In this document: in pieces, positions 1 through 5,849 of the stretch
Numbering within the stretch: the first letter of the stretch is position 1
How the letters are laid out: the number at the start of each line of letters is the position of its first letter
Source: JAJQCI01 sp964388305
GTDB taxonomy: Bacteria; Bacillota; Clostridia; Lachnospirales; CAG-274
NCBI GenBank assembly: GCA_964388305.1
Contig: CAYMAA010000083.1
Location: 1-7,584 of the forward strand
DNA length: 7,584 nucleotides
Direction: 5' to 3'
Notes under the pieces: model-generated
Told to the model about the DNA's origin: nothing
Seen by the model: only the letters and a program-made list of their open reading frames with translations
Database searches by the model: none
Position numbers and translations under genes: made by a program

Positions 1-634
1 GACCGTCTTTTAATACAACAATTCTTGTACCAAGTGTCATAGCCTCTGTCTGGTCATGTGTAACGTAAATGAAAGTAGTATCAAGCTTATTGTGAAGCTT
101 AGCAATTTCAGTTCTCATCTGAACACGAAGCTTAGCATCCAGGTTTGAAAGAGGCTCGTCTAAAAGGAATACGGATGGGCGTCTTACTATTGCACGACCC
201 ATGGCAACTCTCTGCCTTTGACCGCCTGAAAGAGCCTTTGGCTTTCTGTCAAGAAGATGGTCTATTTCAAGAATTTGAGCAGCTTCTTTAACCTGCTTGT
301 CAATAACATCCTTAGGGGTCTTTCTTAATTTAAGACCAAAAGCCATATTATCATAAACAGTCATGTGCGGATAAAGAGCATAGTTCTGGAAAACCATGGC
401 AATATCTCTGTCACGGGGAGATACGTTGTTTACAAGCTTATCGCCGATATATAACTCACCGTCGGAAATTTCCTCAAGGCCGGCAATCATTCTTAAGGTA
501 GTAGACTTACCGCAGCCTGAAGGGCCTACGAATATGATAAATTCCTTATCTGCAATATCAAGGTTGAAGCTTGGAACGGCAACAAAACCGTTAGGGTACT
601 TCTTAACAATATTTCTTAAACTTAAACTAGCCAT
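1..634 (-). CDS. ugpC: Sugar ABC transporter ATP-binding subunit, MsmX/UgpC family (N-terminal part, cut by window edge)
   Basis: This is the cytoplasmic ATPase that powers import by CUT1-type carbohydrate ABC transporters. In Firmicutes one MsmX-like ATPase often serves several sugar permeases. The visible 211 residues carry every nucleotide-binding motif: A-loop Tyr13, Walker A GPSGCGKST at 37-45, Q-loop Gln83, signature LSGGQRQRV at 135-143, Walker B VFLLDEP at 155-161, D-loop SNLDA at 163-167 and H-loop His193. The family is usually about 360-370 residues, so the missing part is the rest of the ATPase domain and the C-terminal regulatory OB-fold domain. The ATG at 634 is preceded by AGGGAGG (650-644) and matches the usual MASLSLRNI start. 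It stands alone here, with no permease genes upstream, which fits a shared ATPase. Symbol choice between ugpC and msmX is by family only; the true substrate cannot be read from the sequence. Confidence 0.93.
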   Translation of the reverse strand, partial: MASLSLRNIVKKYPNGFVAVPSFNLDIADKEFIIFVGPSGCGKSTTLRMIAGLEEISDGELYIGDKLVNNVSPRDRDIAMVFQNYALYPHMTVYDNMAFGLKLRKTPKDVIDKQVKEAAQILEIDHLLDRKPKALSGGQRQRVAMGRAIVRRPSVFLLDEPLSNLDAKLRVQMRTEIAKLHNKLDTTFIYVTHDQTEAMTLGTRIVVLKDG

Positions 635-717
635 TTATATATTCCTCCCTGAAATAAAATTTATGCGAGAGCCAACCGCCCCCATTAGAGCCTGCTAAAA
701 ATGCACGCCCCTGTTAA

Positions 718-734
718 CTGTAATTATATTACAG
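718..734. promoter_or_regulatory. Palindromic operator candidate over the -10 of the ABC ATPase gene
   Basis: A perfect 7-bp inverted repeat, CTGTAAT-TAT-ATTACAG, spans 718-734. A minus-strand TATAAT (728-723) lies inside it, about 90 bp upstream of the ATPase start codon. No good -35 hexamer is seen at normal spacing, so the promoter may need an activator, or the TATAAT may be chance in AT-rich DNA. If it is real, the start would be near 716 with a leader of roughly 80 nt. The repeat does not match the catabolite-repression (cre) consensus. A repressor or activator site is inferred from symmetry and position only. Confidence 0.4.
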
Positions 735-966
735 CATTTCAATTAAAAAATCCATAGCTTAATTACACAAATTATTTTTTCAATTTTGTTTAATTTGTAC
801 ACCTCGAAAATTTTTTTGACATTTAGTACATATTTTACTTGAATTTATTAAATTTTACGTCATTTTATAGTAATTTTTTAACAAATATAAAGCAATGAAC
901 AATTTTGCGTTGTATATTTTGCTCATATTTCAATTTATAATGAAAAAAGTATTTGTTTTCCATATT
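735..966. other. AT-rich intergenic DNA downstream of the YitT-family gene
   Basis: The gap between the ABC ATPase gene and the YitT-family gene (635-966, 332 bp) holds the ATPase ribosome binding site, its leader and the palindrome at 718-734. The remaining 735-966 is strongly AT-rich. I see no GC-rich hairpin with a T-tract after the YitT stop codon, so no intrinsic terminator can be assigned. A plus-strand TTGACA at about 817 has no -10 partner. The short plus-strand ORF beginning at 895 runs into the antisense of the YitT gene and does not look like a real gene. Confidence 0.5.
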
Positions 967-1812
967 CTATTCCTTTATATGCGCAAATCCCTCTCCCACC
1001 ACCTCTGCAGCGGAAGCAACCGTTACAAATGCCCTTGGGTCGCTCTCCTTAACAATTCTCTTTACCGCATAAAGCTGTTTCTTTTTTATAACGCAAAAAA
1101 TCATTCCTTTTTCCTTTCCGCTGTACTCCCCTGTGCACCTTAATGTTGTAACTCCTCTGTGTACCTCTGCCATAAGCCTTTCCGCAATATGCTTTTCTCT
1201 CTCCGTAATAATAAATACCGCCTCGGAAAAACCCGCCCCCGTAATTATAACGTCAATAACCTTTACTGTTATAAAAATTGAAATTAAAGCATATAATGTG
1301 TTTTTTGCGCCAAACTCCCACAAACCCAGTCCTATAATAACAAAATCCGCAACAAATATTATAAAGGATACCCTTGCGCTCGGCAGCCATCTGTTTATTA
1401 CACCTGCCAAAAGATCCGTTCCCCCTGTAGAATAGCCTGTTTCCAATATAAGTCCGAGTCCTAAGCCTGTTATAACTCCTCCAAATAAAACCGCCAAGGG
1501 CAAATCCGTTTCCGGCACAGGCAAAAATTCACATATCCACAGCATAAAGGAAAGCAGCGCCGCCCCTGCTATGCCCCTTGCCGCCTTTTTGCCCAAAACA
1601 GCCAAGCCAAGTCCAAATACAGGCAGATTTATAAGTAAAAATAAAGCGCCCAAGGGTATGCTCACACCCCGAAAATCCAAAACAACCGACTGTATTAATA
1701 TTGCCGCGCCGCTTGCGCCGCCAATAACCAAGCCGTTAGGCTCAAAAAACAAATCCACAGCCAACGCCATTAAAAATGTGCCTGCAATTACATATAAATA
1801 ATCCCTTTTCAA
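967..1812 (-). CDS. YitT family membrane protein (DUF161 + DUF2179)
   Basis: This is a 281-residue integral membrane protein of the YitT family, whose molecular function is unknown. The N-terminal half is a DUF161 membrane domain with about five or six hydrophobic segments (around 5-23, 27-45, 52-74, 80-98, 105-124 and 148-190). It holds the family's glycine-rich motif ETGYSTGGTDLL at 124-135. The soluble C-terminal DUF2179 domain (about 196-275) contains GVTTLRCTGEYSGKEK at 220-235. Length is normal for the family. The start is a TTG at 1812-1810: an in-frame TAA lies 24 nt upstream, AAAGGTGA sits 7 nt before it, and the first internal ATG (Met15) falls inside the first membrane segment. A 25-codon ORF ends 7 nt upstream, so translation may be coupled. 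The gene is probably transcribed alone, because the upstream gene ends in a terminator. Confidence 0.9.
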   Translation of the reverse strand: MKRDYLYVIAGTFLMALAVDLFFEPNGLVIGGASGAAILIQSVVLDFRGVSIPLGALFLLINLPVFGLGLAVLGKKAARGIAGAALLSFMLWICEFLPVPETDLPLAVLFGGVITGLGLGLILETGYSTGGTDLLAGVINRWLPSARVSFIIFVADFVIIGLGLWEFGAKNTLYALISIFITVKVIDVIITGAGFSEAVFIITEREKHIAERLMAEVHRGVTTLRCTGEYSGKEKGMIFCVIKKKQLYAVKRIVKESDPRAFVTVASAAEVVGEGFAHIKE

Positions 1813-1819
1813 ATATACT

Positions 1820-1897
1820 TCACCTTTTCTTTACGGTTATCCCCAAAATTTTTAAGGCTTCCCTTATTCTATTCTGTTTTATTGTACCCAAAGCCAT
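1820..1897 (-). CDS. Possible 25-residue leader ORF upstream of the YitT-family gene
   Basis: An ATG at 1897-1895 opens a frame encoding a basic peptide, MALGTIKQNR at the start and ILGITVKKR at the end. It stops at TGA 1822-1820, whose bases overlap the AAAGGTGA ribosome binding site of the YitT gene, 7 nt before that gene's TTG. The tight junction is typical of translational coupling. The only ribosome-binding-like sequence ahead of the ATG is a GGGGG run about 9 nt upstream, which is weak. The predicted peptide is amphipathic and Lys/Arg-rich. I do not recognise it. It could instead be a remnant of a longer YitT N-terminus split by a frameshift, or chance. Confidence 0.3.
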   Translation of the reverse strand: MALGTIKQNRIREALKILGITVKKR

Positions 1898-1923
1898 CAA
1901 AATTAACCCCCGAATAGAACAAT

Positions 1924-1939
1924 GGCGGTTTATTCCACC
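1924..1939 (-). other. Hairpin at the predicted 5' end of the YitT mRNA
   Basis: On the minus strand GGTGG-AATAAA-CCGCC forms a 5-bp stem with one G-U pair and a six-base loop. It begins where transcription from the nearby TATAAT (1951-1946) would start. No T-run follows it, so it is not a terminator; an RNA-stabilising 5' hairpin is one option. Small hairpins of this size also arise by chance. Confidence 0.25.
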
Positions 1940-1945
1940 TTGTAA

Positions 1946-1975
1946 ATTATACACAAAAAAGGACGGCTCCGGCAA
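1946..1975 (-). promoter_or_regulatory. Candidate promoter of the YitT-family gene, overlapping the upstream terminator
   Basis: A perfect -10 TATAAT (1951-1946) follows the T-tract of the upstream terminator. The best -35 is TTGCCG (1975-1970, four of six matches) with an 18-bp spacer, and it lies in the loop of that terminator hairpin. Transcription would start near 1939 and give a leader of about 125 nt containing the small ORF. The -10 is good; the -35 is weak. Confidence 0.4.
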
Positions 1976-1984
1976 AACCGCCCT
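1955..1984 (-). terminator. Intrinsic terminator of the YoaK-like gene
   Basis: On the minus strand AGGGCGG (1984-1978) pairs with CCGTCCT (1966-1960), with one G-U pair, enclosing a GC-containing loop. It is followed at once by six T residues (1960-1955). It lies 21 bp after the DUF1275 stop codon and points the right way to end that transcript. Confidence 0.85.
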
Positions 1985-2005
1985 GTTCAATCATTTTTAA
2001 TTTTA

Positions 2006-2791
2006 TTAATGCCCTGCGGGCTTCTTTTCCATCATATCCTTCTCAACCGTAAAATCAGCATGGAGCAATGTGCAAAGTATAAGTCCCAAGGGTATCAATG
2101 TTGCCCAAATAGCTTTCCCCAAAAATAAATTACATAAAACTGTTCCAACAACTGCGCCGAAAAGGAAAAACACAAGCATTTCAAAATGCTGCAGCAGCTT
2201 ATCCCTGTGAGATTTATCCATATTATGCATGTGCTTTACTTCCTTTGCCAAGCCAACCCCAATTTGCCTTACATGGTTTGTGGCAAATGTAGTCGCCATA
2301 GGAACTCCCTCTGCCTGACGGAATGTATTATACTGCATTGACGCTATAAAATTTATTGCCACCTGGGAGATCTGTACGGGAGCTGATTCGGGAATAAAGC
2401 CAAGCGCCAAAACAACTAACATTTCTATTGCAATTAAAAGAGTGTCCCATCGTATAGGCAAACGATGCTTTATAGGGTTCGGAAACAGCTCCGACACAAA
2501 TGCGCCCGTAAGATAAGCCGAAATGGGGATAATATAATAAAGCGCCTCGCTCCATTTTCCTGCGCCGAGCGCCATTCCCAATAATACAATGTTTCCCGTT
2601 TGAGCATTGCAAAACACATTTCCCCTAAGTAAATAAGTAAAAGAACCGAAAAATCCCGAAACAAAAATCAATATATGAAAAAGCCATTTTCTTTCACATG
2701 TAAGAAAATATATGCCGTTTTCTTTCTCTTTTTGCTTAACGGAATGTACGCTGAATTTTTTACTTTCATTTTTTACTGTTTGAGTATCCAT
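2006..2791 (-). CDS. YoaK family (DUF1275) membrane protein
   Basis: This is a 261-residue membrane protein of the DUF1275/YoaK family. The family is found widely in bacteria and its function is unknown. A charged cytoplasmic N-terminus (about residues 1-35, rich in Lys) precedes roughly six hydrophobic segments: around 37-56, 63-78, 85-102, 114-134, 143-152 and 203-245. The family motif near the first helix is visible as GNVFCNAQTGNIVLLG at 57-72. The second family block appears as FIASMQYNTFRQ at 148-159, followed by TTFATNHVRQIG at 167-178. Length is slightly longer than average because of the N-terminal tail. The ATG at 2791 follows a GAGGT-type ribosome binding site 7 nt away. Its own promoter lies upstream and a terminator downstream, so it appears monocistronic. 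Confidence 0.9.
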   Translation of the reverse strand: MDTQTVKNESKKFSVHSVKQKEKENGIYFLTCERKWLFHILIFVSGFFGSFTYLLRGNVFCNAQTGNIVLLGMALGAGKWSEALYYIIPISAYLTGAFVSELFPNPIKHRLPIRWDTLLIAIEMLVVLALGFIPESAPVQISQVAINFIASMQYNTFRQAEGVPMATTFATNHVRQIGVGLAKEVKHMHNMDKSHRDKLLQHFEMLVFFLFGAVVGTVLCNLFLGKAIWATLIPLGLILCTLLHADFTVEKDMMEKKPAGH

Positions 2792-2850
2792 AATCAGACC
2801 TCTAAGCTTGGCTTATAACTGTTTTGTTAAACTTCCCGAACAATAAAAAC

Positions 2851-2878
2851 ATTATATCACATCTGTCAATAAAATCAA
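2851..2878 (-). promoter_or_regulatory. Extended -10 sigma-A promoter of the YoaK-like gene
   Basis: The minus strand has TTGATT (2878-2873), a 16-bp spacer and TATAAT (2856-2851), with a TG one base before the -10 (TGATATAAT, an extended -10). Transcription would begin near 2844, about 53 nt ahead of the start codon. A perfect TTGACA at 2869-2864 is only 7 bp from the -10 and cannot serve as its -35. Confidence 0.7.
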
Positions 2879-2902
2879 CCCCGATGAAAGCATAAACACA
2901 AC

Positions 2903-2926
2903 AAAACGGAGTGGTCTCCCACTCCG
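2903..2926 (-). terminator. Intrinsic terminator after amt
   Basis: On the minus strand CGGAGTGG-GAGA-CCACTCCG is a perfect 8-bp stem with a GAGA tetraloop, followed by TTTTGTTGTGTTT. It lies 52 bp past the amt stop and separates amt from the YoaK-like gene. The stem is symmetric, but on the plus strand it is followed by CATATAATATAT rather than a T-run, so it is directional. Confidence 0.9.
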
Positions 2927-2978
2927 CATATAATATATATAAACCTATGTACATTCTGAATTTATAAAGCAAACAAGC

Positions 2979-4742
2979 TTACTCTAAATCCGTAAGAGCC
3001 GCAAAGTCCTCTTCACCTGTACGAACCTTAACAACCTTTTGTACATCATAAACAAAAATCTTGCCGTCACCGATATGCCCTGTATAAAGAGCCTTTTTAA
3101 CAGTTTCAAGAACATCATCAAGAGGAATGTTGCCTATAATAACCTCTACCTTAACCTTAGGCAATACGTTCATATCCAGCTCAACCCCGCGATAACGCTC
3201 TCCTGCGCCTCTTTGTATGCCGCAGCCCATTACCTGAGTTACCGTAATACCGGTTACGCCCAAATCGTTAAGAGCGGTTTTAAGAGCCTCATATCTGGAG
3301 TGCTTTGCAATAATGGAAACCTTGTACATACCCGTAGGCTGCTGACCAACACTTTCTGTTCTCGCAACCTTAATTGCGGCATTCTTCTGAGCAGTATTTG
3401 CCTTGCTGTAGTCGCTTTCGCCAAGGTCTGTATTGTCGTTAATTTCCATACCGCTTGTAAAGTCTGCAATACTAAAGCCTGCATAAGCTGAAGGAAGTCC
3501 GTGTTCCACAGCGTCCAAACCTGTAATTTCTTCCTCCGCATTTACTCTTAAACCGAATATAGCCTTTATTACAAGAAATGCTATTGTAATAGTAACAGCC
3601 GTCCAAACCGCTGTACAAAGCACACCGATAATCTGAATACCCAACTGATGGAAACCGCCGCCGTAAAATAAACCCTCTGCCGCAATCTGGTTTGCGCCGA
3701 ATGTAACACCGTCGCCAATGCCTCTTGCAAAAGCAGGAGCGGACTTTGTTGCAACAAGACCAACCGCAAGCGTACCCCAAATACCGTTTAAGCAGTGAAC
3801 GGCAACAGCGCCAACAGGGTCGTCTACCCTAAGCTTGTTATCCAAAAACCATACGCCAAATACTACCAAAACACCCGCAACGGCGCCAACAAAAATTGCT
3901 CCGAAGGCATCGCACACATCACAAGGTGCGGTAATTGCTACCAAACCGGCAAGGCTTGCATTCAAACACATGGAAACATCGGGTTTGCCGTATTTTACCC
4001 ATGTAAAAATCATACAAACAACCGTGGCAACAGCAGGAGCTATTGTTGTTGTAACAAATATTGAGCCAAGCTCCTCAACCGTTGTGGCTGCTGCGCCGTT
4101 AAAGCCGTACCAGCCAAGCCAAAGAATGAATACACCCAGGCAGCCGAGAGGAAGGTTGTGACCCGGAAAGGCATTTACTTTTGTAATTTTGCCTGCCTTA
4201 TCCTTAACAAACTTGCCGATACGGGGACCGAGTATAGCGGCGCCTATAAGAGCGCTTATACCGCCAACCATATGTATACAGTTGGAACCCGCAAAATCAT
4301 GAAATCCCATCTGCGCCAAAAATCCTCCGCCCCATGTCCAGTGAGCCTCTATAGGATAAATAACAGCAGATATTACTGCGGAATATATACAGTAGGAAAT
4401 AAACTTTGTTCTCTCAGCCATAGCTCCGGAAACAATGGTAGCTGTTGTTGCGCAGAATACCAAATTGAAAACGAAGTTGGACCAGTCAAAATTAGCATAA
4501 TCGGTAAAAATATCAAAACCCGGGCGGCCTATAAGCCCAAACATATCTTCACCTAACAATAATCCAAAACCTATAAGAATGAACATTACGGTACCTATAC
4601 AAAAGTCCATAAGGTTCTTCATTAAAATATTACCTGTATTTTTAGCTCTGGTAAAGCCTGCCTCCACCATAGCAAAGCCTGCCTGCATCCAGAAAACCAA
4701 CGCTGCACCGATTAAAAACCATACGGAAAATACTTCATTCAT
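2979..4742 (-). CDS. amt: Ammonium transporter fused to a C-terminal P-II (GlnB/GlnK) domain
   Basis: This is a 587-residue inner-membrane ammonium channel with its own P-II sensor attached. Residues 1-400 form the Amt channel of about 11 helices. Alignment by eye to E. coli AmtB gives pore residues Phe96 and Phe214 (outer gate pair), Trp137, Asp149, and the twin histidines His157 and His316. The conserved Amt tail follows (GLDAVEHGLPSAYAGF at 408-423). A polar linker (about 424-470) leads to a complete P-II domain at 472-582: T-loop around 508-526, LPKVKVE at 527-533, B-loop TGHIGDGKIF at 554-563 and C-loop VRTGEED at 573-579. Gln510 and Lys529 match P-II Gln39 and Lys58; Arg518 matches Arg47 of GlnK. 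The uridylylated Tyr51 position is Leu522. P-II proteins normally plug Amt in trans; here the plug is in cis. ATG at 4742 has AAGGAGG 7 nt upstream. It is monocistronic, with a terminator downstream and an attenuator-like leader. Confidence 0.96.
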   Translation of the reverse strand: MNEVFSVWFLIGAALVFWMQAGFAMVEAGFTRAKNTGNILMKNLMDFCIGTVMFILIGFGLLLGEDMFGLIGRPGFDIFTDYANFDWSNFVFNLVFCATTATIVSGAMAERTKFISYCIYSAVISAVIYPIEAHWTWGGGFLAQMGFHDFAGSNCIHMVGGISALIGAAILGPRIGKFVKDKAGKITKVNAFPGHNLPLGCLGVFILWLGWYGFNGAAATTVEELGSIFVTTTIAPAVATVVCMIFTWVKYGKPDVSMCLNASLAGLVAITAPCDVCDAFGAIFVGAVAGVLVVFGVWFLDNKLRVDDPVGAVAVHCLNGIWGTLAVGLVATKSAPAFARGIGDGVTFGANQIAAEGLFYGGGFHQLGIQIIGVLCTAVWTAVTITIAFLVIKAIFGLRVNAEEEITGLDAVEHGLPSAYAGFSIADFTSGMEINDNTDLGESDYSKANTAQKNAAIKVARTESVGQQPTGMYKVSIIAKHSRYEALKTALNDLGVTGITVTQVMGCGIQRGAGERYRGVELDMNVLPKVKVEVIIGNIPLDDVLETVKKALYTGHIGDGKIFVYDVQKVVKVRTGEEDFAALTDLE

Positions 4743-4783
4743 ATTAATTCCTCCTTAATATAAATATAAAAATTTTAACTTAA

Positions 4784-4793
4784 TCGACGTCGA
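4784..4793. repeat. 10-bp palindrome in the amt leader
   Basis: TCGACGTCGA is a perfect palindrome between the leader terminator and the amt ribosome binding site. It is the only GC-rich word in an otherwise AT-only stretch, which makes it stand out. It could be a protein-binding site or the tip of an RNA structure; no known box is matched. Confidence 0.3.
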
Positions 4794-4801
4794 ACAAAAA
4801 T

Positions 4802-4830
4802 AAAAAAAGCGCTGAGTAAATTCTCAACGC
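4802..4830 (-). terminator. Intrinsic terminator inside the amt leader (attenuator candidate)
   Basis: On the minus strand GCGTTGAG (4830-4823) pairs with CTCAGCGC (4816-4809), 8 bp with one U-G pair and hexaloop AATTTA. Seven T residues (4808-4802) follow, then ATTTTTG. In the plus direction the same stem has a C-A mismatch, so it favours the minus strand. It begins about 14 nt after the predicted amt start site and ends 60 bp before the amt ATG, so it would stop most transcripts from that promoter. It could also end read-through from sigE, 303 bp upstream. Confidence 0.75.
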
Positions 4831-4850
4831 CTTTGTTTTTTGATGTTAAA

Positions 4851-4879
4851 ATTATATACTACATTTTAATATTTGTCAA
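4851..4879 (-). promoter_or_regulatory. Consensus sigma-A promoter upstream of amt
   Basis: TTGACA (4879-4874), a 17-bp spacer and TATAAT (4856-4851) make a perfect consensus promoter. It reads towards amt, with a predicted start at about 4844 and a leader of about 102 nt. So strong a promoter placed directly before a terminator suggests control by read-through rather than by initiation. Confidence 0.88.
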
Positions 4880-4936
4880 TAATTATATTTTAATAAATTT
4901 TCATCAAATTTAACATAATATAAATAAAGCAGTTCA

Positions 4937-4976
4937 TTTTGCACAATAAAATTAATATTTTAACCGCAATTTGCAC
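4937..4976. repeat. Pair of TTTGCAC direct repeats upstream of the amt promoter
   Basis: TTTGCAC occurs at 4938-4944 and 4970-4976 (longer forms TTTTGCAC and ATTTGCAC), 32 bp apart, which is about three helical turns. They lie some 95-130 bp upstream of the predicted amt start. Paired sites on one face of DNA suit an activator or repressor, but two 7-bp words in AT-rich DNA may be chance. The rest of the 4880-5132 gap, behind sigE, shows no gene. Confidence 0.25.
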
Positions 4977-5132
4977 CATATTATATTATTCCACTGTTCC
5001 CTCACCGGGTAAAATATGAAAAAATGTTACAAAAATACGGCAAAAATAAGCGATTTATTTGAATTTCATTTTTCTTGTTATCCTAAACAGCGTCACAGCG
5101 GCACATCTCCAAATCCGGCAGATGTTTTTATA

Positions 5133-5849
5133 CTACATCATTTTTGTCATTTCCTTTTTAAGTCTGCCTATAATCTTCTTTTCCAGTCGGGATATGTAGC
5201 TTTGGCTTATGCCCAGCTTATCCGCAACCTCCTTTTGCGTCATTTCTTCTCCGCCGTTTTTAAGTCCAAACCTAAGCTCAATAATTATCCTCTCCCTTGT
5301 GGAAAGTGCGGCAACAGCCTTTCTTAAAAGCATTTTGTCCACCTCGTCCTCCACGCCTCTGTAAATTATGTCCACGTCAGTACCCAATATGTCGGAAAGC
5401 AGCAGCTCGTTCCCCTCCCAGTCCACATTCAGCGGCTCATCTATGGAAACCTCGCTTCTTAATCTCGTGCTTCGTCTTAAATACATAAGTATTTCATTTT
5501 CAATACACCGCGAGGCATAGGTCGCAAGCTTAATGTTTTTATCTGTCTTAAATGTATTAATTGCTTTAATAAGTCCTATTGTTCCTATGGAAATTAAATC
5601 CTCCACATTTATCCCCGTGTTTTCAAACCTTCTCGCAATATAAACCACAAGCCGCAAATTATGCTCTATAAGCGCCTTTTTGGCTTCCTGCTTTTTGTCC
5701 GTTCCCAGCATGGCTGTATATTTTAACTCCTCCTCAATATTCAGCGGCGAAGGAAGCGCCTCCGAACCGCCTATATAATAAATTCCTTCGTCCTCAGCTT
5801 TTTTTAAATGTAAAAATAACAACAGCCTGTCAAGCAGCCTTACAGCCAT
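5133..5849 (-). CDS. sigE: RNA polymerase sporulation sigma factor sigma-E, pro-form
   Basis: This is the 238-residue precursor of the early mother-cell sigma factor of sporulation, next to B. subtilis pro-sigma-E in length (239). The N-terminal pro-sequence (about 1-24) is amphipathic and keeps the precursor at the membrane. It ends at the signature GIYYIGGSEALP (22-33), where SpoIIGA cleaves. Region 2 (about 60-127) is nearly invariant: NLRLVVYIAR at 64-73, FENTGINVEDLISIGTIG at 75-92, KLATYASRCIENEI at 107-120. Region 4 (about 172-234) has the -35-binding helix-turn-helix TQKEVADKLGISQSYISRLEK at 204-224. The ATG at 5849 lies inside the end of spoIIGA (20-bp overlap), with AAGGAG and GGGAG just upstream, so the two are co-transcribed and probably translationally coupled. 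sigG, which often follows sigE in other spore formers, is not here. Confidence 0.98.
   Translation of the reverse strand: MAVRLLDRLLLFLHLKKAEDEGIYYIGGSEALPSPLNIEEELKYTAMLGTDKKQEAKKALIEHNLRLVVYIARRFENTGINVEDLISIGTIGLIKAINTFKTDKNIKLATYASRCIENEILMYLRRSTRLRSEVSIDEPLNVDWEGNELLLSDILGTDVDIIYRGVEDEVDKMLLRKAVAALSTRERIIIELRFGLKNGGEEMTQKEVADKLGISQSYISRLEKKIIGRLKKEMTKMM

Noticed and set aside
1133..1801. Two plus-strand open frames opposite the YitT gene
   Set aside because: They are antisense to a clear membrane protein gene and show no recognisable domain or start signal.
2864..2869. Perfect TTGACA upstream of the YoaK-like gene
   Set aside because: It is only 7 bp from the TATAAT, too close to act as its -35; TTGATT at 16 bp with an extended -10 fits better.
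3039..3491. A 150-codon open frame on the plus strand opposite amt
   Set aside because: It lies wholly antisense to the P-II and linker coding region, has a Cys/Tyr/Asn-rich composition with no family resemblance, and no ribosome binding site that stands out.
3795..4556. Several overlapping plus-strand open frames opposite the Amt channel region
   Set aside because: These are mirror frames of a strongly conserved gene, with low-complexity translations and no promoter.
4964..4979. Possible sigma-54 promoter (TGGTGC...TTGC) upstream of amt on the minus strand
   Set aside because: The GG and GC elements are separated by 8 bases instead of the required 10, and a perfect sigma-A promoter lies closer to the gene.
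5103..5130. Plus-strand hairpin ACATCT/AGATGT followed by TTTTT
   Set aside because: The stem is weak, no plus-strand gene lies upstream for it to terminate, and on the minus strand it lacks a T-run after sigE.
5016..5488. Plus-strand open frames opposite the end of sigE
   Set aside because: They overlap the near-invariant sigma region 4 coding sequence in antisense and have no domain features.
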